Source of the DNA: Aphelenchoides besseyi
Taxonomy: Eukaryota > Nematoda > Chromadorea > Rhabditida > Aphelenchoididae
DNA: 64,000 nucleotides
NCBI GenBank assembly: GCA_024699855.1
Contig: JAMPIQ010000001.1
Location: 11,594,001-11,658,000, forward strand
Direction: 5' to 3'
The position numbers and the translations under genes are program-made. A model generated the notes under the pieces. That model was not told where the DNA came from and ran no database searches. It saw nothing but the letters and a program-made list of their open reading frames with translations. Positions 23,541 to 36,451 of this stretch are shown one piece after another (positions within the stretch are counted from its first letter, which is position 1; each line of letters starts with the position of its first letter).

Positions 23541-26332
23541 AAATGCAACCTCCAGGAATGATGCAAAAAGCGTCTCAACGGCTCGATCCAGCAATGATGC
23601 CAAGTTTTATTCAAGTCATTGAAGATGATCGAAGTTTGCACGCCAACACGGTATTCAATACGGGATTTGCAACTGCCGAAGTGCCCCCTTTAATAACCAC
23701 TGATTTTATTGCTGCTGATCAAGGTAATTAATATTCTATTTAATCGTTGAATTGATTGAATTTTAGGAAATTCAAATCCGAAGTTTATTCGTTCATCCGT
23801 TTACCAGGTTCCTGCTAATCAAGATATGATCAAAAATGCGATGTTACCATTCACTCTGTCGATCACTCCGTTCGCTGAATTGGATCCTCGAGAAGTAAGA
23901 TCTTGTTAAGTTGATATCTTTAAACCTTTTAGTATCAACCTCCGATTATTGACCTCGGTGAATTGGGTCCTGTTCGTTGTCAACGATGCAAAGCCTACAT
24001 CTCGTCGTTTATGGAATTCGTAGACGGAGGTCGTAAATTCAGATGTCCATTCTGTCAGGCCAATACACCGATCGAAGACGTTTATTTTGCTCATTTGGAT
24101 CACAATGGACGTCGAACGGACATTGGAAACCGACCAGAATTGTATTTGGGAAGCTACGAATTTGTTGGAACTAAACACTATTGCAAGAACAATATTCCAC
24201 CCAAAGAACCGGCTTTCGTTTTCTTACTTGACGTTTCCTATAACTCAGTTCGCTCCGGTTTGTTAGATTTGTTCTGCAACAATTTGCTTGACATTCTTCG
24301 TGACTTACCAAAGTAAGTTGTTTCTTCGTTTAATTCAATTTTCTATCGCAACATTTCAGAGAATTTGGTGCACCAAAGTCGTCGATCAAAATCGCTCTTG
24401 CAACCTACGATCAGACCATTCACTTTTACGATTTGGATTCGGGCGACAAGCCAAAAGTGTGTATTGAATCCGATGTGTCCGAAGTGTTTGTTCCGTTCAT
24501 TGAAGGCTTCTTTGTGGACTTCGAAACAGCGGAAGCCAATTTAACGCAGTCGGTTTCACGAATCAACTTCTTCTTTGAATCGAACGTTTTAGATGTTTAC
24601 AAGATGTTCGGAAAACATTTGCTGATACACGAGTCACAGAAACGATTTTGGGACCGGCAATTGCCGTCGGTTTGGATGCTTTGAAAGCCGCAAATCGAAA
24701 CGGAAAAATCTTCGTCTTTCACACAAATTTGCCAACCGTTGAAGCGCCTGGTCGGTTGAAGAATCGCGAAGACCGAAAGCTTTTGGGTACCGATAAGGAG
24801 AAGGTATGTTCGAGTGACTTCGGCTATTAAAGTGATGCTTAATCTCTAGACGATATTAACTGAAGGTACAGATTTCTACAAAAAATTGGGCATAGAGTGC
24901 GTGAAGAACGGAATCTGCACGGACGTCTTTTTGTTTCCGAATGCTCATGTTGATGTCGCTTCAATTGCTCCAGTTTCTCGATTGTCCGGTGGCAGTGTGT
25001 ACAAATACCAATATTTCGATGTGAGTTAATGAACTGATGTTTAATCGTAATGGAAATTTTAGGCACAAAAAGACGGAAAACGGTTTTTAACTGATTTGCA
25101 TCGGGATGTAAGTCGTCCGATTGTCTTCGACGTTATGATGCGTAAGTTTGCTTTTGAAAACACTAAAAATAAGCGAATTATTGACAAGAATTACTGTTTA
25201 AACTTCAGGAGTTCGAACATCAACGGGACTTCGGCCTGTCGGTTACTACGGTTCTTTCTACATGCAGGATGTCATGGCCATCGAGATTGGTGCAATGGAC
25301 TGCGACAAATCCCTTCAAGTCGAAATCAAATACGATGACAAGTTGAACGAACAGGATCGAGCGTACATTCAAGTCGCCACATTGTTCACAAGTTGTGGTG
25401 GACAACGGCGTCTTCGAATACACAACTTGACGTTACCAGTAACAAGCGATCATAATGCAATGTATCGAGCCACCGATCAGAATGCAGTCTTTGTTCATAT
25501 GCTCAAACACGGTGAGTATCAGCCTTGATTACTGTTAGTGAATGTGGGTTTTAGCTGAAATGACCGTACGAGAGAAAAGTCCAAAAGAAATGAAAGAAGA
25601 AATCGTCACGACAAGTGCTCATATTCTTGCTGCGTACCGTGAGAAGTGTTCGGAGAACTCACCTATTGGTCAATTGATTCTACCGGAATGTCTTAAACTG
25701 TTGCCATTAATGGGCAACTGTATTGCAAAATGTGAAGCCTTAAGCGGTGGATCGGAAATTACTGTTGACGACAGAGCTTGGATGATGAGTTTGATACCGT
25801 CGATGCGCGTGGATGAAGCTATTCGACTTCTCTACCCAAATGTTTTGCCATTAACCGAACTAAAATTAGAATCGCCGGAACAACAACTCGACTTTCCCAC
25901 TCCTGTTCGTGCATCGATAGAATTTTTGCAACAGAACGAAGCGTATATCATCGAAAATGGACTTCTTTGTTTCGTATGGGTTGGAATAAGTGTTCCAGTT
26001 GAGTGGATCCAAGACGTTTTTGATGCTCGTGCACTTGATCGATTAGACACCGAAAGTGTAAGTTCGTTCAACATTTTAACATTCTATTCGCGCATTTCTA
26101 GGGCATTATACCCGAACGCGACAACGCCCGATCTCGAGCCGTTCGACAGGTGATCGAACGTTTGAATCGCGGCCGTTCAAGACAACTGAAGATGCACATC
26201 GTTAAGCCGGGAGATGGGTTGGAAGCCTGGATGAAGAAGTTCCTGGTCGAAGATCGTTATGCTCAAAATTCACCGTCGTACGTGGATTTTTTGTGCGATG
26301 TGCATCGTGAGATTCGAAGTCTTTTGTCGTAA
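22835..26332 (+). CDS. sec24: COPII coat protein SEC24
   Basis: Cargo-selecting subunit of the COPII coat on the endoplasmic reticulum; pairs with SEC23. About 1000 residues over roughly a dozen exons. The first exon is a repetitive Pro/Gly-rich arm (about residues 1-240) of units like GPPMSTGFAP. A linker with PSFIQVIEDD follows. Then the zinc finger (CQRCKAYISSFMEFVDGG and FRCPFCQ, a C-x2-C / C-x2-C pattern), the trunk (FVFLLDVSYNSVRSG), beta-sandwich, helical domain, and a gelsolin-like end (GLLCFVWVG). This order is the SEC24 order. The start at 22835 is the first ATG of the repeat exon. The repeats are encoded by similar 24-33 bp DNA units. The stop is at 26330-26332. Confidence 0.9.
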
Positions 26333-26438
26333 TCATCATAATCTGTTGTTTATTTGTACGCTAATATTTATTTCTGTTTGAAGTCTGTCGTAATTAAATT
26401 GAGCCGTCGTGATTAAATAACGTTTTTAATCGACGGTC

Positions 26439-26924
26439 TTGGCATTTTTTCTATCAAACAAAGTCGAGTGCTGTTTTTCAGTTTGTAGTTGTTTGTTGGG
26501 ATTCGCCTTAAGCAATAAATTATTAAGATTGGGTCATGAACTACGTAGTAAAATGCAATGTCGAGAAGCAAAGATTCCTTATGCATCGACGGTCAACTTC
26601 AATTGTGGTTGCTTAGCAGCAGCAACCAAACAGGCGGAATTATTGGGGTGTTGAAATTCGCTTGTTTTGCAGATTATTGGACAGCCAAATGATCCCAACG
26701 TGTGTTCGGATGACCACTTATGCTCGTACACGGAGATTGAGGTTTTACGTAGAAATCTGCGATCGTCTCTTGAACTCCAATTGCAAATCAACGGTTTGAA
26801 TACGAAGATCGAGGGACGCACTTTACGCACAACCTCAAGGACGTTCATTTTGTTGGATCGGTATTCGCTCCGTTGGTGTGCGCGACTTTTCTCACGTTGT
26901 CATGCGCTCGGTTGGCGGCGTTAG
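26439..26924 (+). CDS. Possible small gene of two exons, unrecognised
   Basis: Two open stretches read like coding sequence: 26520-26630 (containing NFNCGCLAAATK) and 26672-26924 (containing DPNVCSDDHLCSYTEIEVL, then a coiled-coil-like LRSSLELQLQINGL). An acceptor TTTTGCAG precedes the second at about 26671. No clear initiating ATG or normal donor was found; the donor after the first stretch would be GC. It could be a pseudogene or chance. No family recognised. Confidence 0.25.
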
Positions 26925-27180
26925 TTTCGGAATTCGTGACCTTCGATTATACTTTGCATTTCTTTAGCAAGATGCTCAGATGTTGTTAGCAGTATGTCAT
27001 AGATTGCTGTAACAATAATTTTGCTTATCGAGTGATCTATGAATTTGAGGAACTTAAATAATCAATTCATTTGAAAATCTCGTACATACGGTCATATGTT
27101 TGCGTGATATGATATTACAGTATTTGTTTGTATTTACATTTCAGTTGTTGACTATTTGGCAAGACATGTGAAAGGAAAAC

Positions 27181-28241
27181 ATGTCGAATAGAATCAAATT
27201 TGAAAGTGTGAACGCCTATCAAATAGCCGCTTTATCGTTTGCTATACTTGCATTCATTGTCAGTTTTGTTGCTCTTTTGACTCCAAGTTGGCAGGTGGTT
27301 TATGCACGAGAGTTACAACAATGGGTACAAAGCGGTAAGTGCTATGTGAAACGAAAACATCCAACGAATTGCATTGTTTAGGATTGTGGATGAATTGTCA
27401 AACCAGGTAAAAGAATTCGCAACAATATTACAATACAAGAATCAGCTTTCAGACCTTCAGGAATGGTCACTTGTGCTTATACGTTTACACAACATGACTA
27501 CGAGTTGTACATGAGTCCAGATCTCAATTATCTTCGAACACCACCTTTTTACAGTTAGTTTGCTGAAAACACATTAAGAGGTTATTTGTTGTTTTAGCGT
27601 GGCAACGACATTTATTAGCCATCTATTTGCTTGCTCAATTTCTTGCCTTCTTCTCATTTACCGCGTTTTGTTGTTCTTTTCATCCGACAACCGTTAACCT
27701 CAGTGCAATTTGTTTCGTTGGATTTGTTGGATTGTCTTGTAAGATTAAATGTTTCTTTGAAATTCAACTTACTATTTTAGTCCTACTTCATGCTGGTGCC
27801 ACATTAACTTTTTTGGTTTTCTCTCAGGTAACTAGTCAAATAGTGTTGTTATGAAATGATGTTTAGATGGTCGAATATCGTTTCTATCATGTTAGCGTTA
27901 GTGGAATTTACGAGGTTGGTTTAACTGATTACGAACGTTTTATATCCTATTCAGAAACATGTTGGTTACAGTTGGTATGTGGAGGTGTTCGCTGTTGGCT
28001 TCTACATGATCTCGTTGATTTGTGCCATCATTCACATGGTTCGCGCGAGATTTCAACGCAAGTCGACCAGTTACAACGATCAAATGTCGAGTCAAGTGTG
28101 TAGTTTGCGTTAAAAGCGAGCTTGATTCTGCTATTGCAGGAGTATTTCGGCAATGGATATTTGGATCCCTTCGAAACGCGGCTCGCAATGCGTGACTTGC
28201 CACAAATCCCAAAGGCTTATCAGCAATACGGCTACCATTAA
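27181..28241 (+). CDS. Claudin-like four-transmembrane protein
   Basis: Exons join to about 240 residues with four hydrophobic segments: ALSFAILAFIVSFVALL, YLLAQFLAFFSFTAFCC, FLLHAGATLTFLVFS and VEVFAVGFYMISLICAI. The first extracellular loop carries the claudin/PMP22 signature W-(x)-GLW-x-x-C-x-C as PSWQ, then SGLWMNCQTRPSGMVTCAY. The cytosolic tail ends YQQYGYH. In nematodes such proteins act at epithelial junctions or in neuronal signalling, and this role is inferred from the family. Introns are short (for example after the SG of SGLWM). AATAAA lies at 28351. Confidence 0.78.
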
Positions 28242-28350
28242 TTATATCGCTATTAATCGGTATTAGTTTGTTCGATTACATAACACTTTTTTATCAATAG
28301 CAATCCAACAAAACAAATGAATAACAATTTTTTTGGAGTTTTCAATTAAA

Positions 28351-28356
28351 AATAAA
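28351..28356 (+). terminator. Polyadenylation signal AATAAA
   Basis: AATAAA 110 bp after the claudin-like stop, in the 234-bp gap between this gene and the convergent importin gene. Confidence 0.5.
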
Positions 28357-28475
28357 AGGCACATTTCTAAAACAATTCGTTCGTTCAACAACAACGTATA
28401 TTAAAAGCAAGTTATTAAACTAAAAGTAGGTTCTTCTGTTACAAAAATAGCTTTTCATGGATACGTCAGGTAAAT

Positions 28476-31400
28476 TTAAGAGAAGTTAAATCGATTCGGA
28501 ACTTCTGCATTCACATCAAACGCAAAGCCACCGGAGCGCTCAGTTGCACGGGATCTTAGATGTTCTTGTTCACGACGACATAGCTCGATCAAACTCGCAA
28601 AGTCGGTTCTTTTATCTGCTGGCAAGTTCACCAATGCATGATAGAACGGAGCGTCGTTCTGCTCCAATTTCTCAAGCATTGTGAGAAATTCGTTGTAGAT
28701 GTTAATCTGCGCATTCTCCCCATCAAACGCCTTCACCGAATACTCTTCCATATCGGTCCATTCAACAAACGAATGGCGTTCTTCATCGTCGTCCGAATCG
28801 GAATCGTGTAGCAACTGAGAAAGAGTATATTCGCGGTCCCCTAAAAAGTTCCATTACATACTCACAAATTAGTTGATCACCTTCGTTCATATCATCATCC
28901 GAATCGTGCAAATCTGTATCCATATCGCGTTTACTGTTGTTCTTATTCTCATCATCTGAATCGTCATCACTATCCGAATCGTCGCTGTCATTCGCCGCAA
29001 TTGCCGCACGAGCTCGTTTGATGTCATTGAAGAGCTTCATCATAACCGACAACGTCGCTTCGGGTTGTTCGACCAAAACTCGCGGTCGATTCTGAGACGG
29101 AAGTTGAAGGCCAATGCAGAAAGCGTAGATCAACATAATTCGATCGTGAATGCCATCGAATTTGTCGTAGTTGCAAAACAAACGGTTGTAGAACCAATCA
29201 AAATTTTGTTGACGTTGCGGCGGTAAGCTGGAAATGCATTCGACGAACGTGTTCATATTGTAAATGAAAGCAGCAATTAGCGTCTAAATTCGTAGATATA
29301 TAGCAAGTAAACTAACGAAAAAACATACGATGGCAATTTGACAGCGCAACTCGTCATACTCCGCCTCTTCTTGAATGAATGGTTCCATGAGCAACATTAT
29401 AATATGTGAGTACTGATCGTTCAGACGATCCGGACATTGAAGTAATAGAACTTCCAGTATCTTCACGGCTCCGACTCGAATATCGTTACCGGCATCTTTG
29501 TCGTTCAAAACAGTTTCACACATCCACAGCATTTTGCGAATTCGTTCTGGATTAGACGTAAAAGCTTCCGTATCAATGACAATGAATTTGTGAAAACATG
29601 ACAAAGAATCTGAAAAAGAAGTCAAATTGACGTAATTGTAATTGATGATGTTACCAAAAAAGAACATTGAACCTTCATCTTTGAAAACTTCGACCATTTT
29701 GTCGTAAACTTCCCACATCATTGGCGATACGCGAACACTAATTAGATTTTCAATCATACCCGTACACTCTTCGAAATAATCTGCGATTTTAAGAATATAG
29801 CTGTTCGTAAAAACAAACTGATACCTTGCGCGTATGCACTAAATATACTAACAATCAACCTTAAAACTGCGGGCTCAACGTTGGCAACAATATCTTCACG
29901 CTCATCAATCAAATACAAGATTGTTTGAAGGTTACTCATCAGTCCCATGATTGTTATTCCACCGTTGTCATCACCTGTATTGTCTTCTTGATCAACGCCA
30001 AGCATAACTTCCAACGCTTTCACCTAAATTGTTTGCTCGACTGTTGTGTGTGTTTAAAAAAGTACCAAGTGATTGACGACATCCTCAGCAATGGGTATCA
30101 TTTCGGCTTCGAAGTTCTCAATCACCGTTTCCAGAATTGTTGGCAAATCGTCAAGGTTGGTTTGTTCTAATAAGTGAAACAAATTCAAGACCACCGATCG
30201 AATATGAGGACGAAGTGCATTTCGAACTGAAAAAGAGAATAATTAATGCTATTATTTAATATGCTTACATTCATCTTGGTGTGTAATGAAAGCCTGCATC
30301 GCCATTGCTGCTTCGAACTTGACCGGAAGTTGTTCGTTGGGGTCAGATAGGATTTCGTTGAAACGATGAGCAAGACCAATGAGCAAATTGCGATTTGTGA
30401 ACGGAGCTTCGGCGGTTTGAGCAAAAACTTGAAGAGCACGAGCACGAACGAAATGATTCGTTGAAATCAGTTGATCTTTAACGTGCATGTTCAACAACTT
30501 TTCGACATCTTTCTTGTATCGCTTATCGGTACACAGGTATTCGCCCAATGCAGCAATCACATTTAAAGCGCCATCGATTTCTCGGAAGTTTAGTGGGTCA
30601 TTGAATTTCTCGAAGACAATCGGCAGAACTTCAAGCAAAATGCCTTTACGACGACAAATCGCTCGAATCAACTGCATAGCGGCCGGAGTTGGACTTCGAA
30701 GTTCTTCGAAACAATCTGCCTTCTGTTGCAGATATTCTTCCGGATCGGTAGTCCACAACTCCTCATCATCGTCTGTGTATTTCAACAGCGGGAAAAGAAC
30801 GTTTTTGAACAAAGCCTAAAGACAATCAATGTACTTGAGTAATATCATGTGTGTTTACCATAACGTGTACTTTCACCAGTTTCCAAATGTGAGCGTGACA
30901 CATGGCTTCAGAAATGTGTCCGATAGAGAGTGACAGAACACGAGGAGTCACGTACACGCCATTTGAAGTTTGATTCAACACTTCCAATACGTTCAAAACC
31001 ACCGGTTCCAACCAGTTTTTGGTGTAGAATTCGGAGAAATCTTTGTAAGCAGCATCAACGTGTCCCTTCGATCCATAACTAAAAATACAAGTGAACACTT
31101 GATACCATGAAATTCACAAACCGTTCAAACACTCTAGTAATAATTTTAAGTGCCCATTTCTTGCATTTCCAATAGATACTATCTTCCGGATCGTCCAGAC
31201 GTTCCACTTCAGCGATTGGGATTTCACGTTTCAATACCTCGACGAACAACTTCAACCACTGACTGAACAACTCGACGGTGAATATTTGGTTGTTGAGGGA
31301 GAACTAAAGCAATTGCATTGAAACAAACAATCCGAATTGCTCACTTGGATCATACAGTAAAAGATCTTCAAAATCATTTTTTGAAGCAAACACGATTCCT

Positions 31401-32152
31401 GACTATTGACTCGAAGCAGTTGATTGAATCGATCGAACAAAAGTGGCAAAATTTTCCGCATTCCATCATCGAACGGTTGCTTGTCAACATTTCGTTTGTA
31501 TTCGTAGATTTTGGCCAACCGATAGGTAATCAGCATGGCAACCAAATTGCGATTGGCGTCTTGAGATTTCAGCAATCGAATGATTTCATCGACTACTCCT
31601 CCGCCGGTGGGTGACGCCCATTTGTAGGGAAAATCGTTTCGTAGAATGTGATGCACACAGACGCACAATTGTACACTTAAAAAACAAAATGTTTTGAGTG
31701 AGAAATAGAGAAAGGAAATCTACCGAATGGGTTCAGGAGCTTCAATGATTCGTTCGATAATTTGCGATCGAATATCCACTTTGTCTTGCTCACTGATTGG
31801 CGTCGTATTCACTGCATCTTCTTCGCTAACGGCCCACGAACGGCTGATCAGATTTTTGAGGTAAATAACAGCCGCTTGACGTGTAGCAACGTCCACATTC
31901 ACATCGGACAAACATTCCAAAATAACCAACGGAAAACCGATCATCGACGAGCACTTATTCAGATAGCTAAATGAACTGTTAACTCTATTCGCAGCTGAGT
32001 ATAAAGTTTAGTTCGTTGATTGCGAAGAACGGCACGTTGCCAATGTTAACATTTTATTATAAATTGATGTACAGAACTTACTTTGTCGCTTCCGTATGAT
32101 CGCCGGTCGTTGTGGTATGTTGAAAAGCGTTGTAAACTAAGCTTCTATCCAT
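28476..32152 (-). CDS. Importin-7/8-type nuclear transport receptor
   Basis: About 1000 residues of HEAT-repeat protein, close to the 1038 of human IPO7. The start at 32152 gives MDRSLVYNAFQHTT. A 125-bp first intron joins in phase to the importin-beta N-terminal domain (DVATRQAAVIYLKNLISRSW). Family landmarks include CVCVHHILRNDFPYKW, WKCKKWALKIITRVFER, and ELWTTDPEEYLQQKADCFEE followed by SPTPAAMQLI, which is the IPO7/8 W-x-x-DP-x-EY pattern. Near the C-terminus is a long acidic Asp/Ser tract (SDDSDSDDDSDDEN), as in IPO7/IPO8. It binds Ran-GTP and carries ribosomal proteins, histones and signalling proteins into the nucleus, by family knowledge. The start faces the HMG-CoA reductase gene divergently, about 500 bp away. 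Confidence 0.87.
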
Positions 32153-32657
32153 TGTTGTCGAAAAACTCTAGATGTAAAAGAAATTTAAACGCCTTCACGA
32201 GTTTTTCTTTGATACAACGATTTTAATCGAAAACCTCGAAAGTGCACCCGTTGAACTTCGAACGCGAATTCTTTGAATAGGCCCCAGCCAACAAGAACGA
32301 AAAGTTAAACAAAAGGTTCGTAAATGTGCGGACACAAAACTCTCGGAGATTGGTGGGCTGCACGAGCAGAGAAATTCTTTTTGGGAGCCGCGATTCTCGT
32401 GTTTGTTTTTCTGTCGCTGCCTTCGAAATGTTGATTCCATTGAGTTTACTGTTCACATGCAAATCATGATTGTCGTTCCCACGCGCCACCATCTTCAACA
32501 TCTCAATTATCGTCCACTAGAGAACCAATAGCCGTTTTTAAGCTTCCAATCTCGATTTCATCATAATGTGACGTGTTTTCGTGTGTTGAAATCGAATGTC
32601 GTGGCTTTTACTTTCGATTGTGCGATTTAGATAGTGCATCGTCAAACCGGGTGCAAA
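32153..32657. promoter_or_regulatory. Divergent promoter region, importin and HMG-CoA reductase
   Basis: About 500 bp between the two divergent starts. I checked it for extra exons encoding membrane helices for the reductase and saw none. A possible acceptor GATTTAG at about 32630 could mark a non-coding first exon or trans-splice site for the reductase mRNA. Confidence 0.45.
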
Positions 32658-34568
32658 ATGTCGCTGATCGACTTGAAAAACGTTTTTGACAAAATCATCT
32701 GCGATTTCATCGATCCCAGTGGTCGAAGCGAACTGTGCGATCGACTCGTTGAAGCGGTTAGAACGTGGAACTCTTCGGCGAAATTTACGATTGGAGAAGG
32801 TGAGTGAAGTTCGTCAACAGTTTCATTCTTGGTTCTGTAGTCAGCGATTACGAGCAACCGAGCAAATCGAAAGATGTTGAATGCCAAACAGCGAATGAAA
32901 TCAGTTCGGTTTCGCTGCCGCTTCAAAGACTGAAACTGAAACCCGATGAACAGCAACTGCTAACTCAACTGCGAAATGGTACGGCGATTCATCGAAATTT
33001 GGAAAAAATTTGTGGACCTGCGAAAGCCGTTGAAATTCGTCGACAGCATCTCGAGGAGACGGAGAATTTGTCTTTCGAGAAACTACCATATCGTGATTTC
33101 GATTATGTCAATGTAAGTGAAGCTCTCGAGTCGTACAATCAATTCAACTTTCCAGGCTGCTGGTCAATGTATCGAGAATTCGATCGGCTACACGACTCTA
33201 CCGGTCGGTTATGTTGGACCGTTAAATTTGAACAATGAACGAGTTCATTCACTGTTTGCTACTACAGAAGGTGCTTTGGTGGCCAGTGTGAACCGTGGAT
33301 GCAAAGCAGTTTCGGTGCGTTTTTTGTCTTACTGATCTTCAAAAATGTTAATAGAAAAATGGAGTCAAAACGTCGATTATTGATGTGGGAATGACTAGAG
33401 CACCCGTATTTGAGTTTGTCAACGTATTAGACGCTCAGTATGTTTCTTCAAAGTTGACTTTTTGAAGCAAGTGATTTCAGAGAATGCATAGAATGGATAG
33501 AAGCAAATTACGTAGCAATTAAGTCTGTGTTTGAAGGAACCAGTCGGTAAGAGGTTGTTTTCAATTTGTACTTCAATTCTAATTAAAGATTCTGTAAACT
33601 TAAATCAATCGTTCCGGTCTTGGATAAATTTCTATACCTGCGTTTTCGAGCGTTTACCGGCGATGCGATGGGAATGAACATGATCACAAAGTCAGTTGAA
33701 CACTTATGCTCGATTCAAATTGTTTTAGAGCTGTCCAAGCTGCTGTTGAGTTTATTGAAAAGCAATTTCAAGGCCGAATCAAGTTGTTATCGTTAAGCGG
33801 AAATTTATGTTGCGACAAAAAAGCTGCAGCAATCAATTGGTTAGTTTCAGATGTTGTTTAATCAGAAATTTTGCTTATTACAGGGATACGGGTCGTGGTA
33901 AAGTTGTGAAAGCCGAAGCTGTAGTGCCCGCTAGTGTTGTGAAGTCGGTACTCAAAACGGATGTTCATGCGATGGCAAAATTGGCGGATGCAAAGTTAAT
34001 GATCGGAAGTAAATTGGCCGGAACGATCGGTGGGTCAAACGCTCAAGCTGCAAACGTTGTCGCCGCAATGTTCATTGCATGTGGACAAGTAAGCTACGAA
34101 TTGAAAATCATATCACATGTGTTTTAGGATGCTGCTCAAGTTGTAAGCAGCAGCATGTGTTCAACGAAAATCGAAGCCACGGAGGAAGGCGATTTGTACA
34201 TAAGCTGTACAATGAATTGCCTCGAGGTTGGAACAGTCGGTGGTGGAACGATTTTGGAAGCACAGAAAACGGCGTTGAAGATTCTTCAATGCGATGGTCC
34301 GAACATTGAGACACCGGGAGCCAATGCAAATCGTTTCGCCCAAATCGTTTGTGCCACCGTCTTAGCTGGTGAATTGTCGCTGTTAGCTGCACAGTGCACA
34401 GATGATCTCGTTCGCAGTCATATGGTTTACAATCGTTCGTCACGATCACTGGAAACAGTAGCTAGTTGTCCAACAACGCTGAACGAAAGCAGTCGCTTGA
34501 AATCCCGACATCCAAACGCTCTACCTCGTGAATTAGGAGGAATTCCGTGTGCTGGCGTTTTTCATTAG
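32658..34568 (+). CDS. hmgr-1: HMG-CoA reductase, catalytic domain only
   Basis: Nine exons, about 525 residues. Class I catalytic motifs are all present: [17 protein letters not shown], the catalytic Glu in [27 protein letters not shown], the catalytic Lys in [15 protein letters not shown], the Asp in ACGQDAAQ, and the His in [10 protein letters not shown]. It reduces HMG-CoA to mevalonate with NADPH, feeding ubiquinone, dolichol and prenyl groups. Animal enzymes normally begin with about 340 residues of membrane helices. Here the start at 32658 ([12 protein letters not shown]) gives only about 110 soluble residues before the catalytic part, and the 500 bp upstream has no room for a membrane domain. 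It therefore looks cytosolic and free of sterol-sensing control. Confidence 0.9.
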
Positions 34569-34899
34569 CTTTAGTATTTTAAATTCACAGTATTGCGTAG
34601 TTTGATTATGAAAATCTCAAAGGACTCTCCACGCGGTCGTTGATCTTGTCCTCTGGAACTGTCCAGTTCAATATTGTGCCTTTTATTCGTTCTCTTCTTA
34701 ACGATAATACGTTCTTCGTTGATTGTCTATCCGTTTACTGTTAACCTTTGGAACGTTTGAGCTTAATTTTACTTTGAGGCAAGAAAGGATGACAAATCTT
34801 CGAACATGCATATTAGATAACTGACGAGTAGTATTGACGTTTCAATTTGCGATGTCGGTTATAACGTCATCATTGCGATTAACAAAAATAAATAAAAAC
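34569..34899. terminator. Convergent 3' region
   Basis: Between the reductase stop and the stop of the minus-strand tetraspan gene. Overlapping AATAAA-type signals occur at about 34885-34896 on the plus strand. No gene seen. Confidence 0.4.
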
Positions 34900-36451
34900 T
34901 TATTGTTCTGCCTGATATCCGCGTGGTTTATATTGTGAACGAAGTGGCGGTAATGCCGGTAAATGCTGAAGATTCAGTGGATTCGAGCTGAAGGCTTCGC
35001 TTCTTCGTCGCATGATATGCGTTGTGGAAACGAAGTTCGAATCCGTTGGACTATTTAGTGATGGAACAACGAATGCTGGAGCGTCTTCTTCCAATTTTAA
35101 CAACTGCGTATCGACTGCTGTGGGTAGTGAAGTGGTGGGTATCGTTCCTTGTGGATTTCGAGCATCAGATTGCAGCGAGATTGTCGGCGGTCCCATTGGC
35201 CGGGTGTTCTGAGAAAACTGTATAAACAGCATGTGATGAACGAAAAACTAACCGAAATGCTATATCCGGTGTCTGCTGACTTCTTAACGAACTCCGCACA
35301 TCTTATTGTAACAAACTAAAATTGACATGAAACTACTGTAATATTGAAACACATTAAGAAGTCATTGTTTTTATGCGATTTCATGGCAATAAAGTCGAGT
35401 AATGCAATAAAACCTACGGTCAAAAACAACAGACCAATGAGTAGAACACTAGCAGCAACCAGCGTAACTATAATCGTAAATTTGTCTTCTGCATCAGCCT
35501 CTTGTTTGAACATTCCAATGAGTAGTAGAACAATGAATGTCGACAAAAAGCAAATGGCTAGGAACCTAAAAGATCCAGGAGCTTGAAGCATAAAAGCGAG
35601 TAGAATACCGGCAAAGTAGAAGAGGAATGAATAACCAAAACTTTCCGTTTTTAGCGCCATAAAACTATAAATTCAAGTTAAACTTATATTCACATCCTAA
35701 CTGTACCATAACATTTACGCTAATGATGTAGAGAAACGCCTGAAAAGACGGATGTCACGTTCTGTAAGCACGAGTGTTTTCACTCACCCAAACAAACCAA
35801 GCAAACCCTAACGTGCAGGCTATTTGACGAATCGTATTCACACCACTGAAATTTGGAAATTTTTAAAAGCTTTTAGCTGATAACATACACGTCTTCTATC
35901 GGATTAATAAGACTGGAATTCACACCAGCAAACAGAAAGTACTCGCTTTGTTGTGGATGACCAGTTGACGTTTCATTTCGAAGCAACTCCTCCACTCGCA
36001 GTTCTTCAACGCTTCGCAAACAAACTTTGGTGTTAAGATCCGGCAAAACTAAAAAGTATAAGAAGTGAGTTCAGTAGTTGTTTGTGTTCTAATTACTAGC
36101 AACAATCAGAAAGCAAATTATGAAAATCTCAATGATCCCCGTACTGACATTAAATGACCTAAAACCAGTAACGCATTAGAAGTTCGTATATCAACAGGTT
36201 TACTTGATGTGACAACAACATAGTCGATATCTTGAGCTGCTGGGATTGAAATGTGAAGTGCCGTTATTGGCATCGGAATTCTCTACGGTAGCCTAAAAGA
36301 CGCAACTATCGCACAATTATCACGACTCTCTCACCAATGTGCCAAGTACTAACGACGCCTTTGATGGTCGCCGTTCACTGTCTAACGGATTCAAATCACA
36401 ACTTGAAATTGTAACTTCATGTCTTCTCTGTGATTTACCGTACGCGGGCAT
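34900..36451 (-). CDS. LAPTM/DUF7027-like four-transmembrane protein
   Basis: Exons can be joined in phase from ATG 36451 (MPAYGKSQRRHEV). A polar N-terminus leads to RYRLCCCHIKSFNVSTGIIE and helix 1 (IFIICFLIVAI). A glycosylated luminal loop follows (RNETS, NSS), then helix 2 (LGFAWFVWAFLYIISVNVM), helix 3 (FYFAGILLAFMLQ, FLAICFLSTFIVLLLIG) and the last helix (IIVTLVAASVLLIGLLFL). The cytosolic tail of about 110 residues is rich in Pro/Ser/Thr and ends YKPRGYQAEQ. The CCC-x-H motif before helix 1 and the layout resemble LAPTM-type endosomal proteins (DUF7027); the assignment is from memory of the layout. Two joins need less common donors (GTTAGG, 41-bp intron; GTAGGT, 104-bp intron). Confidence 0.6.

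Noticed and set aside
22825..23603. Minus-strand Gly/Ala-rich frames opposite the SEC24 repeats
   Set aside because: Antisense shadows of the repeat units. The plus frame continues into the SEC24 domains.
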